Assembly (NCBI GenBank): GCA_028704385.1
Contig: JAQVLA010000001.1
Coordinates: forward strand, 62,001-126,000
Origin: Bacteroidales bacterium
Lineage (GTDB): Bacteria > Bacteroidota > Bacteroidia > Bacteroidales > F082
Reading direction: 5' to 3'
Length of the DNA stretch: 64,000 bases
Shown: one piece after another, positions 7,830-17,797 of the stretch
Layout: each line of letters opens with the position of its first letter
Position numbering within the stretch: position 1 is the stretch's first letter
Program-made: the position numbers and the translations under genes
Notes under the pieces: model-generated
The model's input: the letters and a program-made list of their open reading frames with translations, nothing else
Told to the model about the DNA's origin: nothing
The model's database searches: none

Positions 7830-10800
7830 ATGTTGAGAAATTTACTGTTAACTCTGTGTATAGTGTTGATGTCCTGGACATTGGCATTTGCTCAGCAAGG
7901 AAGATTACAAGGTAAAGTTTACGAGAAAGACAGCAAGGAACCCATCCCATTTGCCAATATTGTACTCGAAAATGGCGGAACAGTGGTGGGAGGTGCTACC
8001 TCAGATTTTGACGGAAACTACGTTATTAACCCCATTCCGCCCGGAAAATATGATTTGAAGGCTACTTTTGTCGGATATAATCCGGTTACAGTAACCGGAA
8101 TTAATATTCCCGGTAACAGGATCACTTTTTATGATATCGTGATGAGCGGCTCTTCAATTGATTTGGAGACTGTGGAAATTATCGAGTATAAAGTTCCGTT
8201 GATATCAAAAGACCAGACCACCTCCGGAGCATCAGTTACCTCAGAAGAAATTAAGAAGATGCCAAATCGTTCAGCTGATGCTGTTGCCGCTACAGTAGGT
8301 GGTGTGTTTTCGCAGGATGGTGAACGGGGTAATGTGCGTGGTGCGCGTTCAGATGCAACCGCTGTTTATATTGACGGTGTCCGCGTAATTGGTTCAGGAA
8401 GTGTACCCCAAGCTGCCATCGAGCAGGTAGATGTAATTCTGGGTGGCACACCTGCACAATATGGTGATGCTACTGGTGGTATTATTAATGTAACTACTAA
8501 AGGGCCTTCCCGTACTTTTGGCGCAGGTGTTGAACTCGAAACATCCGAATTGCTTGATGCATATGGGCACAACAGGCTTGGTTTTAATATACAGGGACCT
8601 TTGCTTAAAGGTAAAAATCAGGAAACTGCTTTGCTCGGTTTTTTTATTGCAGGTGACATTAATTATAACCGGGATGGCAGAATTTCCGGTTTAGGCTTTT
8701 ATAGTGCCAATGATGCTACGCTTTCAAGTATTTCGACTAACCCACTCAGGCCAACAGGTATTGGTTCAGGAACCCTCAGGAATGGGGAGTTTGTCAGAGC
8801 ATCAGATATGAAGCATTCAAAAAGTTCATTGAATACCGATCGTTATGGTATTAACCTCTCGGGTAATATCAATATCAGAACTACCGAAACTATTAACCTC
8901 ACTGTTGGAGGTACTTTTAATAAATCAAAAGGGGATGCATTCAGCTATTCTGGTTCTTTTTACAACTACGATAAAAATACCCGTTTTGATAACAACACCT
9001 GGCGTGTTTTTGGACGCTTCACCCAACGATTCCCCACCGACAACGAAAGCAGTTCGATTGTAAAAAATATTTATTACTCCATTCAGGCAGACTATACCCG
9101 CGAGAAAAATGCTTATGGTGATCCAAACCATTGGGACAACCTATTTAAATATGGATATCTTGGAAAATATCAAATCCACAGAACTCCCTCTTTTGAGCTG
9201 GCAAGTGATACAGTAAACGGACATTATTATGAGGATGTTTGGTTCCTTAGAACATGGAACTTTGACACCCTGGTTAGCTGGACACCTTCTGATATCAACC
9301 CCTTGGTTGCAAACTACACAACAAGCTATTACGACACGTATGCCGGCCAGCCTGAAGGTCACTATGAAAACTTCACCCAGATGCAGCTGGGCGGTGCTTT
9401 GCTCAATGGAGAGTCTCCTCAGGCATTTTATGGCCTCTTTCAGGCTCCCGGAACAAACCAGAGTGGATATGGGTTTACTGATAATGACCAGTTTAGTATT
9501 AACGTAGCCGGTTCGATGGATATCGGAAATCATGAATTAAAGCTGGGATTTCAATACGAACAAAGAATGAACCGGTCGGTGGATTATGCTCCAACAAGAT
9601 TATGGAACTTAATGAGAGGACTCACCAATTTCCACATCATGGAATTAGATACGGATAATCCTTTCCTGATTAGTTATGATGGTATTGTGGACACAGTGAT
9701 GTATTACAGACGTTATGATGAATTGTCGCAACGTACCTTTGATAAGAATTTAAGGACAAAACTTGGATTGCCTGTTGATGGCCTTGATTATATTAACATT
9801 GATTCGTATGATTTTAATAACAATACCATTGAGTATTTTGATAAGGACGGCAAGGTGCAGATGATTAACCTCGATTCAGAGTTATTCGATATCAGCATGT
9901 TTAGTCCGGATGAGTTATTGAATGACGGAGGTTATTATACCATGTACTCTGGATATGATTATACAGGAAAGAAGTTAACTTCACAACCAAGTTTCGACGA
10001 CTTTTTTACAGCACGTGATGAAAATGGGATGTACACCAGACCTATTGGTGCATTCCAACCCGTTTATCTGGCAGGTTATATCCAGGATAAATTTGCCTTT
10101 AGAGACCTGATCTTTAATGTAGGTGTTCGTGTTGACCGTTTTGATGCCAACCAAAAAGTGTTGAATGACCCCTATTTACTCTACAACGCCTTTACGGCCG
10201 GAGAAGTAACAAATATTAAAGGGCAACCGGTAAGTCATCCTGCTGGTATTGGCAGTGATTATGTGGTATATGTGAACGATGTCAGGGATCCATCTACAAT
10301 TGTTGGATACCGTTCAGAAAATACCTGGTTTAATGCTAATGGTGCTGAAATACAGGATCCTTCTTTGTTGGATGTAGGCTCAGGTATTTCTCCTCTGCTT
10401 GTAAATCCGGATCAACAAAGAGCTGATATTAGCTCCTTTAAAGATTATGAACCTCAATGGAGTGTTATGCCGCGTATTTCATTCTCCTTCCCGATTTCGG
10501 ATGAAGCACTTTTCTTTGCTCACTATGATGTTTTAACCCAACGTCCAACGAGTAACTTGTTCTCAAATCCGGCTACCTACTTCTTCTTTGAGAGCATTAA
10601 TGATGTGATTAACAACCCTGCGCTTAAACCCTCCCAAACTATTGATTATGAACTTGGATTTACCCAAAAGTTAACCAATTCATCTTCTTTAACTTTCACA
10701 TCATTCTACCGTGAAATGCGTGATATGATCCAGATTTACCGCTTTAATGGGGCATATCCGAAGGATTATACCTCATTCAATAACCTTGACTTTGGAACCG

Positions 10801-11534
10801 TAAAAGGTTTGACAGTGGAATATGATTTAAGACGTACAGGCAATGCCCGTTTGCGCGCAAGCTACACCCTGCAATTCGCTAATGCAACCGGTGCAACTAC
10901 TACTACAGCACAATCACTCATTGCCGCTGGATTACCAAATCTTAGATCAACCATAGCGATGCCCTGGGACAGACGTCATCAGTTTAATGTACTGCTGGAT
11001 TATCGTTATGGTAAGGGCAAAGAGTATAATGGTCCGCTGATTCGTCGTGAGAAAAAGGACAAAGCACCGGTTCAATTGTTGAATAATACTGGTTTCACAC
11101 TCACCGTATTAGGAGGTTCCGGAACACCTTATACAGCTTCCCGAAATGTGATTTCTCCAATCAGTGGTGGCAACCGGTTAACTGATGGATCTTATTTTGG
11201 GTCACGCCTTCCCTGGCAATTCCGACTGGATTTGAGGATTGACAAAGACATTGATGTGAATTTCAGATCAAAGGATGGAAATAAAAGACCGGCTTATTTG
11301 AATGTGTATCTGCAAGTGCTTAACCTGCTTGATACCAAGAATGTAATTTCAGTTTATTCTGCTACAGGCAATGCTGATGATGACGGTTATCTTTCAGCAC
11401 CCGAATGGCAGCGTCAGATAAACACGCAAATAGACCCGATTGCTTTTAGAGAGTTGTATGGAATATATGTTAATAGTCCTGCAAATTATAGTGCTCCCCG
11501 ACAAATTAGATTAGGAGTAATCTTTAATTTCTAA
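7830..11534 (+). CDS. TonB-dependent outer-membrane receptor with N-terminal carboxypeptidase-like domain
   Basis: The 1234-residue protein has a signal peptide ending near AFA (19-21). A carboxypeptidase-regulatory-like (CarbopepD_reg_2) domain follows at about 23-110, with GKVYEKDSKEPIPFANI and DGNYVINPIPPGKYDL. The plug domain (about 135-215) has VRGARSDATAVYIDGVRV and GGTPAQYGDATGGIINV. A long beta-barrel ends in RLGVIFNF with the terminal aromatic residue that outer-membrane insertion needs. It is one of the larger members, close to the SusC-like size range, but no SusD-like partner is adjacent. Instead it is followed at 49 and 39 bases by a large T9SS-CTD-like protein and a PorV/PorQ barrel. 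The substrate is unknown; it may transport, or it may act as a surface assembly partner in this module. Confidence 0.93.
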   Translation: MLRNLLLTLCIVLMSWTLAFAQQGRLQGKVYEKDSKEPIPFANIVLENGGTVVGGATSDFDGNYVINPIPPGKYDLKATFVGYNPVTVTGINIPGNRITFYDIVMSGSSIDLETVEIIEYKVPLISKDQTTSGASVTSEEIKKMPNRSADAVAATVGGVFSQDGERGNVRGARSDATAVYIDGVRVIGSGSVPQAAIEQVDVILGGTPAQYGDATGGIINVTTKGPSRTFGAGVELETSELLDAYGHNRLGFNIQGPLLKGKNQETALLGFFIAGDINYNRDGRISGLGFYSANDATLSSISTNPLRPTGIGSGTLRNGEFVRASDMKHSKSSLNTDRYGINLSGNINIRTTETINLTVGGTFNKSKGDAFSYSGSFYNYDKNTRFDNNTWRVFGRFTQRFPTDNESSSIVKNIYYSIQADYTREKNAYGDPNHWDNLFKYGYLGKYQIHRTPSFELASDTVNGHYYEDVWFLRTWNFDTLVSWTPSDINPLVANYTTSYYDTYAGQPEGHYENFTQMQLGGALLNGESPQAFYGLFQAPGTNQSGYGFTDNDQFSINVAGSMDIGNHELKLGFQYEQRMNRSVDYAPTRLWNLMRGLTNFHIMELDTDNPFLISYDGIVDTVMYYRRYDELSQRTFDKNLRTKLGLPVDGLDYINIDSYDFNNNTIEYFDKDGKVQMINLDSELFDISMFSPDELLNDGGYYTMYSGYDYTGKKLTSQPSFDDFFTARDENGMYTRPIGAFQPVYLAGYIQDKFAFRDLIFNVGVRVDRFDANQKVLNDPYLLYNAFTAGEVTNIKGQPVSHPAGIGSDYVVYVNDVRDPSTIVGYRSENTWFNANGAEIQDPSLLDVGSGISPLLVNPDQQRADISSFKDYEPQWSVMPRISFSFPISDEALFFAHYDVLTQRPTSNLFSNPATYFFFESINDVINNPALKPSQTIDYELGFTQKLTNSSSLTFTSFYREMRDMIQIYRFNGAYPKDYTSFNNLDFGTVKGLTVEYDLRRTGNARLRASYTLQFANATGATTTTAQSLIAAGLPNLRSTIAMPWDRRHQFNVLLDYRYGKGKEYNGPLIRREKKDKAPVQLLNNTGFTLTVLGGSGTPYTASRNVISPISGGNRLTDGSYFGSRLPWQFRLDLRIDKDIDVNFRSKDGNKRPAYLNVYLQVLNLLDTKNVISVYSATGNADDDGYLSAPEWQRQINTQIDPIAFRELYGIYVNSPANYSAPRQIRLGVIFNF

Positions 11535-11583
11535 TGATTTGACTGGTGTATTCAAGAATTAATAATTTAAAGCTGTTGTAATA

Positions 11584-14500
11584 ATGAAAAATATTTCCAG
11601 ACTGATTTTATCAATGGTATTTATACTCGCAGTAGTTAAATATGATTACGCGCGTGAATACCAAGGTAAAGATATGAATAATAAATCCAGTGGTTTAAAG
11701 GAAACATCAGCAGGTTGTTCACCCTCTTCTGCATTTGAATGGCTTGATATAAATAATGTTCGGGCTCGTGTTAATGCCGGAGGCGATATGTGGTGGGATT
11801 TGGATGGTATATCCAGGTATTATGTTCCCAAAAGCGGATCGGCAACTTCTATGTTTAGCGGTGCTTTGTGGATTGGTGGATTAGACATCAATAACCAGTT
11901 GAAACTTGCCGCTCAAAGATTTAGACAAGGACCTGAACTTAATGGCGGGGTGGATTTTTGGACTGGCCCCCTTACGATTGATGGTACAGCCGCGATAGAT
12001 GAAACAGTTTGTGCCCAGTACGACAGATTGTTCAAGATGAACAGGGCATTTGTTGATGAATTCCTGTCGCATACTGATCCAGTTACAGGAGCGTTTATTC
12101 CAAGTGATGATTATACTATCCCAACCGAAATACTCGAATGGCCGGCACATGCTGATATTTCTAAAAAACAGAGCTATTACCTGGCTCCGTTTTACGATGT
12201 TGACGGTGATGGTGAATATAATCCATTTGCCGGCGATTATCCTTATTACGATATTGATAATAGTCTTTGTCATACCAAAACCCCTACGATGGACGAATCC
12301 ATTGAAGGTTCTATTCATGGATCTATCCTGGCGGACCAGGTGATAAAGGGAGACCAGACCTTATGGTGGGTTTTTAATGATAAGGGTAACATACATACCG
12401 ATTCAGAAGGTGCAGCTATTGGATTAGAGATAAGGGCGCAAGCTTTTGCTTTTGCTACCAACGATGAGGTGAATAATATGACTTTCTACAGTTATGAGAT
12501 CATTAACCGTTCTACCTTTGAATTAACTGAAACCTATTTCTCTCCCTGGGTTGACCCTGATTTGGGCTATGCGCAGGATGATTATGTAGGTTGTGACGTG
12601 GGACGTGGTTTAGGTTATGCCTACAATGGTAATGCTGTTGATGGTAGCGGAGAACCTGAGGCCTATGGAGAACAGCCTCCCGCAATTGGTGTTGACTTTT
12701 TCCAGGGGCCGTACCTCGATCCTGATGGCCAGGATAATCCTAAATATAGGTTTATTACCGATCCGGCTACCGGTGACACAATCGGAAGAGAGCAATTGTG
12801 TGATGTGAGTATCAACGGAGTAAATTTTGGTAACGACATTATTGATGATGAACGATATGGTATGCGTCGTTTCGTTTATTATAACAATAACAATGACCCT
12901 ATAAATGGAGAACCCAGACAGGCTGGTCACTATTACAATTATTTGAGAGGAATCTGGAAGAACGGACAGAAAATGAGATATGGAGGTGACGCTGTTAATA
13001 CCGGTGTACTTCAGGATGTAACTGCCGATTTTATGTTTCCGTTTGATTCAGACCCATGTAATTGGGGTACTAACGGTGTTAATCCGGAAGGCTATAATAG
13101 TAATGGAGTATATTGGAGTGAAGAAAGCGAAAACAATCCACCTGCTGACCGTCGTTTCATGCAGTCTGCCGGACCTTTTACCCTAAAGCCTGGTGCAGTT
13201 AACTACATTACCGTGGGTATTCCATGGGCGCGTGCTGTATCTGGTGGCGCATTTGCCTCGGTTGAATTGTTAAGACGCGTTGATGATAAGGCCCAGACTT
13301 TGTTCGACAACTGTTTTAAAGTAATTGACGGTCCTAATGCACCCGATTTAAGTTTTCAGGAACTTGATAAGGAGCTAATTGTTTATATTTCCAATTCACC
13401 TTCTTCAAATAACTTTGGTGAGAGTTATCAGGAATTTGATCCCAATATTTTGCAGCCAAATCCTGCAGATCCAACGAAAAGAAGCGATTCACTTTACCGT
13501 TTCGAAGGGTATCAGATTTTCCAACTCAGAGATCCATCCGTTGGAGTAGAGAGCATTCACGATCCTGATAAGGTTAGGCTTGTAGCCCAGTTTGATAAGA
13601 AAAACGGAGTTGGTAAGTTGGTCAATTTTACCTATGATGAACTGATTGGAGCAAACGTGCCAGTTATTGAAGTCAGTGGTGGCGACAATGGAATTCAACA
13701 CTCCTTTAAGCTTTCGAATGATGCCTTTGCACAGGGGGATGTTAGCCTGGTAAACCACAAACAGTACTATTACATGGCAATAGCGTATGCCTATAACGAA
13801 TTTATGCCCTATTCACAAGAGCCTGGCGATTTGAATGGTTTGTTGGGACAGAAAACGCCCTATCTGGCTGGTCGTAAGAATATTAAAACATATACGGCTA
13901 TTCCACATAAAACGGTCAATGGATTAGTTGCCAATGCAAGTTATGGCGATGGTCCGGAGATTACACGCTTGGCCGGACATGGGAATGGTGGTATGGAACT
14001 GGAATTGAAACCGGAAGTAATTGATGAAATTTTAAGTAAGGATCCTGCCGGCGAAAATAATTTGTTTGGTAGTCCCAACTATCCCATTGCCTACAATCCG
14101 GTATATTTGAAAGGTTATGGGCCGATAAACGTTAAAGTGATTGATCCGCTTAATGTTGTGAGTGCCGAGTATGAAATTACCTTTGACACATTGCGTTATA
14201 TGCGGTTGTTTAATGTGACTGGTGATCCTGCTGTGAGAGGAGATACTGCAAGCAAGTATATTTCGAACTGGGTATTGAGAGATGTTAATACCGGCGAAAC
14301 CTTTACTTCCGATACCACAACCCTCGAAGAGTATGAACAACTGTTTTTAGATCGTGGTATCTCAATTACAATCAATCAGCCTTATAAGCCTGGCGTTTAC
14401 AAGGTTGGTAATAATACTGATAATCAGTTTTATGAACGTTCATTGGCTCAGAACAACGGGTTCCTCACGGCAAATATAGTCTATAAGGATAGCTCAAGAA

Positions 14501-15930
14501 GGTGGCTCGATGGTATCAGGGATGAAGACATTCCTGGCTCACCTTTGAACTGGATCCGTTCCGGGACATTTAAGGATCAGGATAATTCAGCCGCATTAAA
14601 TGAAGACTGGAGGATGTCGTATTCACAAACTGTTCCTGACAGGCCCTGGGATGCAAATGAAGATTTTGAGCAAATATTGTTTGGAACCTGGGCGCCTTAT
14701 GCCTTAACAACCTATGCAAATACATTTGTTCCCGCCGATCCGCCTCAAAGCAGGGTAGGGCCGGCATACAGCAGAGATTCCAAGGTAAACAACAGCCTAA
14801 ACAACCTCTTTAGCGTTGATATTGTTTTAACTCCTGACAAATCAAAATGGAGCCGCAGTCCGGTACTCGAAATGTCGTTTGATCAGGTGTTAGCCGAAGG
14901 CAACGCCCCCAGATTTAGCCTGCGCAGAGCTCCTTCGGTGGATAAAGAAGGTAATCCTGCAGCTTCAATGGATTTGGAAGCCAGTGATAATCCTGATGAT
15001 CCTAACTACATTGGAAGTTATGGCATGAGCTGGTTCCCGGGATACGCCATAAATGTTGAAACTGGTGAGCGACTGAATATTATGTTTGGCGAAGATTCTT
15101 ATCTGGCAGAGCAAAATGGACGGGATATGTTGTTTAATCCACCACCAAGGGATATGGACGTTAGCCAGGTTGAAGATCCAAGCATAATTAAACAAGTGAG
15201 TGGAAGTCCGGTTATGGGCGGCAAGCACTATGTGTATATAATGGGTCATGAGCTAAGCAGATATACTCAGTTTAATATGGAATTCAATTCACCGGCTTAT
15301 GATGCAGGCAGGTATGCATTTGGTGTGCTTGATACTTTGTTTACTCCCGTGTCTCCTGTAATTCCGACGGTTTCATCATACTTCTATACAGCAATCAAAT
15401 ATGTGGGTATGCCAATGCCTGTAAAAGGGCAGGAATGGTTGAGTAATGAAGCCAGAATACGAATCCGGGTAGCAACACCTTACGAGCGTTATTATTCCAG
15501 TTTGCCATTAGATACCGTGTACGATGGTATGGATGTAAACAGATTCTTTCCCAAATACGGATTTAACACGCAAGGTATAGCCACAGAATATCGTGATCCG
15601 GAAAAACTGCAAACTGATCTTGACTTGGTTAATGTAGTTCCGAATCCTTACTACGCTTATTCTTCATACGAGAATAACGCACTGGATAACAGGATAAAGA
15701 TCACAAATCTGCCTGAACAGTGTGTGGTAACAATTTACAATATGAGTGGTACAAGAATCAGGCAGTTCAAAAAAGATGAACCTTTGACTTCTATTGACTG
15801 GGATTTGAAGAACTTTGCCGGTGTGCCAATTGCCAGTGGTATTTATCTGATCCATATCAAATCAGAAGATGGTGAACGAGTCATCAAGTGGGTTGGTACT
15901 ATGCGTCCGATGGATTTGAACACTTTCTAG
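11584..15930 (+). CDS. Large exported protein with a T9SS-like C-terminal sorting domain
   Basis: The 1448-residue protein has an N-terminal signal (about 1-23, ending YDYA). The mature body shows no enzyme motif I can name; it is rich in Asp, Asn, Gly, Tyr and Pro, as in beta-structured surface proteins. It contains VDGDGEYNPFAGDYPYYD, which resembles a calcium-binding loop. The last ~100 residues form a FlgD-Ig/T9SS type A-like domain: VVPNPYYAYSSYE, then VTIYNMSGTRI and GVPIASGIYLIHI. The tail after that motif is a few residues longer than usual (KWVGTMRPMDLNTF). The gene is in the receptor operon and precedes a PorV/PorQ family barrel, so surface delivery through T9SS is a fair inference. 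The function itself is unknown. Confidence 0.82.
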   Translation: MKNISRLILSMVFILAVVKYDYAREYQGKDMNNKSSGLKETSAGCSPSSAFEWLDINNVRARVNAGGDMWWDLDGISRYYVPKSGSATSMFSGALWIGGLDINNQLKLAAQRFRQGPELNGGVDFWTGPLTIDGTAAIDETVCAQYDRLFKMNRAFVDEFLSHTDPVTGAFIPSDDYTIPTEILEWPAHADISKKQSYYLAPFYDVDGDGEYNPFAGDYPYYDIDNSLCHTKTPTMDESIEGSIHGSILADQVIKGDQTLWWVFNDKGNIHTDSEGAAIGLEIRAQAFAFATNDEVNNMTFYSYEIINRSTFELTETYFSPWVDPDLGYAQDDYVGCDVGRGLGYAYNGNAVDGSGEPEAYGEQPPAIGVDFFQGPYLDPDGQDNPKYRFITDPATGDTIGREQLCDVSINGVNFGNDIIDDERYGMRRFVYYNNNNDPINGEPRQAGHYYNYLRGIWKNGQKMRYGGDAVNTGVLQDVTADFMFPFDSDPCNWGTNGVNPEGYNSNGVYWSEESENNPPADRRFMQSAGPFTLKPGAVNYITVGIPWARAVSGGAFASVELLRRVDDKAQTLFDNCFKVIDGPNAPDLSFQELDKELIVYISNSPSSNNFGESYQEFDPNILQPNPADPTKRSDSLYRFEGYQIFQLRDPSVGVESIHDPDKVRLVAQFDKKNGVGKLVNFTYDELIGANVPVIEVSGGDNGIQHSFKLSNDAFAQGDVSLVNHKQYYYMAIAYAYNEFMPYSQEPGDLNGLLGQKTPYLAGRKNIKTYTAIPHKTVNGLVANASYGDGPEITRLAGHGNGGMELELKPEVIDEILSKDPAGENNLFGSPNYPIAYNPVYLKGYGPINVKVIDPLNVVSAEYEITFDTLRYMRLFNVTGDPAVRGDTASKYISNWVLRDVNTGETFTSDTTTLEEYEQLFLDRGISITINQPYKPGVYKVGNNTDNQFYERSLAQNNGFLTANIVYKDSSRRWLDGIRDEDIPGSPLNWIRSGTFKDQDNSAALNEDWRMSYSQTVPDRPWDANEDFEQILFGTWAPYALTTYANTFVPADPPQSRVGPAYSRDSKVNNSLNNLFSVDIVLTPDKSKWSRSPVLEMSFDQVLAEGNAPRFSLRRAPSVDKEGNPAASMDLEASDNPDDPNYIGSYGMSWFPGYAINVETGERLNIMFGEDSYLAEQNGRDMLFNPPPRDMDVSQVEDPSIIKQVSGSPVMGGKHYVYIMGHELSRYTQFNMEFNSPAYDAGRYAFGVLDTLFTPVSPVIPTVSSYFYTAIKYVGMPMPVKGQEWLSNEARIRIRVATPYERYYSSLPLDTVYDGMDVNRFFPKYGFNTQGIATEYRDPEKLQTDLDLVNVVPNPYYAYSSYENNALDNRIKITNLPEQCVVTIYNMSGTRIRQFKKDEPLTSIDWDLKNFAGVPIASGIYLIHIKSEDGERVIKWVGTMRPMDLNTF

Positions 15931-15969
15931 TAAATAATTGAAATGCGAACCAGAAATAAAAGATAGATT

Positions 15970-17043
15970 ATGAATACTTTTTATAAAACCATAGCTGCAA
16001 TAAGCCTGACAATTCTTGTAGGATTGACGAGCATGGAAACATTCGCAGGAAACAAGGACAGGTCGGGTCAGGCTGGTGCATCAGAGCTATTGATTAATCC
16101 CTGGGCACGTAGTACGGGTTGGGGTAATGCCGGAATGTCTAAGATTAAAGGCCTTGAATCAATATGGAGTAATGTGGGTGGCACAGCTTTTACTAAGAAG
16201 ACTGAGCTGATCTTTTCACATACTACCTGGCTTAAAGGATCTGATATTAACATATTTTCTTTCGGTATATCTCAAAGAGTTGGTGAAACCGGAGCTTTTA
16301 GCCTTGCGGTTATGAGTATGAATTTTGGGGATATCCCCATTACTACTACCGATAGTCCGGATGGCGGAATCGGCACCTTTTCACCTAATTTGATGAATAT
16401 TAGCCTGTCGTATGCAAAGTCCTTTTCAAACAGTATTCATGCTGGTTTTGTACTCAAGATAATCTCCGAGAGTATTTCGGATATGAGTGCGCAAGGGGTT
16501 GCAATAGATGCTGGTATCCAATATGTTACTGGTGAAAGGGAAAACATTCATTTTGGGATCACCTTAAAAAATATCGGACCTACCATGAAATTTTCGGGTG
16601 ATGGATTGTCGATCAAAGCTTTTATCCCGGGTCGTCCCGATCAAACCCAGTTTACGCTTGAACAACGGCAGGAGGCCTTTGAATTGCCTACACAATTAGC
16701 CATAGGAGCGGCATATGATTTCCTTTTCGAGAATGATTATCGCTTTACTTTGGCAGGTAACTTCACTTCTAATTCATTTACCAAAGATCAGATAACACTT
16801 GGAGGGGAGTTTTCACTTAAAGAATATCTGATGCTCCGCGCCGGTTATACTTACGAAGATGGTATCTGGGACAATATTGAAAGCATCGAACGAACCAATG
16901 TTGCTAAAGGTTTAAGTTTAGGTGTTTCTGTTCAGGTGCCTATGAATAGAGAGAATGGTTCGTTATTCTCTGTGGATTATTCCTACAGGGATACAGATCA
17001 CTTTAGTGGAAACCATACCATTGGGGTAAAAATTAGTCTCTAA
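15970..17043 (+). CDS. PorV/PorQ-family outer-membrane barrel
   Basis: The 357-residue protein has a signal peptide ending TFAG near residue 27. The mature N-terminus has SELLINPWARSTGWGNAGMS, a form of the conserved opening of PorV/PorQ proteins. A predicted beta-barrel follows with alternating strands, for example FGISQRVGETGAFSLAVMSM and YMLRAGYTYEDGIWD, and it ends with HTIGVKISL. PorV carries T9SS cargo from the translocon to the attachment complex, and PorQ works with the sortase PorZ. This paralogue sits with a CTD-bearing protein and a TonB receptor and so may be a dedicated shuttle for that one cargo. Calling it the general PorV would be over-precise. Confidence 0.88.
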   Translation: MNTFYKTIAAISLTILVGLTSMETFAGNKDRSGQAGASELLINPWARSTGWGNAGMSKIKGLESIWSNVGGTAFTKKTELIFSHTTWLKGSDINIFSFGISQRVGETGAFSLAVMSMNFGDIPITTTDSPDGGIGTFSPNLMNISLSYAKSFSNSIHAGFVLKIISESISDMSAQGVAIDAGIQYVTGERENIHFGITLKNIGPTMKFSGDGLSIKAFIPGRPDQTQFTLEQRQEAFELPTQLAIGAAYDFLFENDYRFTLAGNFTSNSFTKDQITLGGEFSLKEYLMLRAGYTYEDGIWDNIESIERTNVAKGLSLGVSVQVPMNRENGSLFSVDYSYRDTDHFSGNHTIGVKISL

Positions 17044-17065
17044 AATACAATTTGTTTCCTATCAA

Positions 17066-17095
17066 AGATCAGCAGGATTGAGGTTCTGCTGATCT
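17066..17095 (+). terminator. Hairpin ending the receptor/CTD/PorV operon
   Basis: A perfect 10-bp stem, AGATCAGCAG / CTGCTGATCT, has a 10-base loop and lies 23 bases after the stop codon. No clean T-run follows, so termination may be partial or the hairpin may protect the 3' end. Confidence 0.65.
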
Positions 17096-17140
17096 ATCGG
17101 TATTAATTATAAAAGCGATAAGTGAAAAATTCATAAAAAG

Positions 17141-17173
17141 TTTAGTTTAAAGAGATTAAAAGATTTATATTTG
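17141..17173 (+). promoter_or_regulatory. Promoter for greA and the HIT gene
   Basis: TTTA at 17141-17144 and TATATTTG at 17166-17173 are spaced 21 bases apart. The -7 element is a full match to TAnnTTTG and the -33 has one mismatch. Initiation near 17178 would place the next hairpin at the very 5' end of the transcript and leave a leader of about 135 bases before greA. Confidence 0.6.
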
Positions 17174-17178
17174 CAAAA

Positions 17179-17210
17179 GAAAGGCCCTTATTATGGTAAG
17201 GGTCTTTTCT
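17179..17210 (+). promoter_or_regulatory. Terminator-like hairpin at the start of the greA leader
   Basis: The arms AAGGCCCTTA and TAAGGGTCTT (one G-U pair) enclose a six-base loop, and a T-rich tail follows (TTTTCTCTT). The stem can be extended by two pairs. The placement directly after the -7 element, rather than after a stop codon, suggests an attenuator or early terminator. It may instead be a second terminator for the upstream operon. Confidence 0.6.
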
Positions 17211-17262
17211 CTTATTAATTAAGCACAAAACAAATTTTTTTATTGTACAGAAAAGTTAGAAA

Positions 17263-17286
17263 CCGGTCTGGTTTTATTCAGGCCGG
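17263..17286 (+). repeat. Second inverted repeat in the greA leader
   Basis: CCGGTCTG and CAGGCCGG pair over eight positions with one G-U, around an eight-base loop, ending 26 bases before the preferred greA start codon. There is no T-run after it. It could influence translation initiation or the fate of transcripts that pass the first hairpin. Confidence 0.55.
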
Positions 17287-17312
17287 ATTTATTGATTAAA
17301 ACACATTTTGTT

Positions 17313-17786
17313 ATGTCTGAAACCAAGTATTTTACGCAGGAAGGACTGCAAAAACTCAAGGACGAGTTAGAAGATTTGATGCTGAAGGAACGCCCAAAAA
17401 TTTCGCAGATGATAGCCGAAGCCCGCGACAAAGGCGACCTGTCAGAAAATGCAGAGTATGATGCAGCCAAAGAGGCTCAGGGACTCCTGGAGCTAAAAAT
17501 ATCGAAATTGCAGGAGCTGATCATGAATGCGAGGATAATAGATGAATCCAAGATGGATACCTCTAAAGTACTCCTGCTTTCAAAAGTTAAAATTAAGAAC
17601 CTGAAAAATGGTGCTGTCATGACTTATACCCTTGTGCCTGAAAAGGAGGCAGATTTGAAAAGTGGTAAAATTTCTGTAAATTCGCCTATTGCAAAAGGTC
17701 TGCTCGGAAGAACGGTTGGCGAACAGGCAGAGATCAAAGTACCGGCCGGAGTAATGACTTTTGAAATAGTAGAGGTTTCACGTTAA
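17313..17786 (+). CDS. greA: Transcription elongation factor GreA
   Basis: From MSETKYFTQEGLQ the protein has 157 residues, the normal GreA length; an in-frame Met 21 bases upstream is less likely. The N-terminal coiled coil carries the acidic tip DLSENAEYDAAKEAQG, whose Asp/Glu pair enters the RNA polymerase secondary channel and stimulates cleavage of backtracked RNA. The C-terminal FKBP-like domain ends with PIAKGLLGRTVGEQAEIKVP. It is co-directional with the HIT gene (11-base gap). Its leader holds two hairpins, the first terminator-like. Confidence 0.95.
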   Translation: MSETKYFTQEGLQKLKDELEDLMLKERPKISQMIAEARDKGDLSENAEYDAAKEAQGLLELKISKLQELIMNARIIDESKMDTSKVLLLSKVKIKNLKNGAVMTYTLVPEKEADLKSGKISVNSPIAKGLLGRTVGEQAEIKVPAGVMTFEIVEVSR

Positions 17787-17797
17787 GATTCTATATC

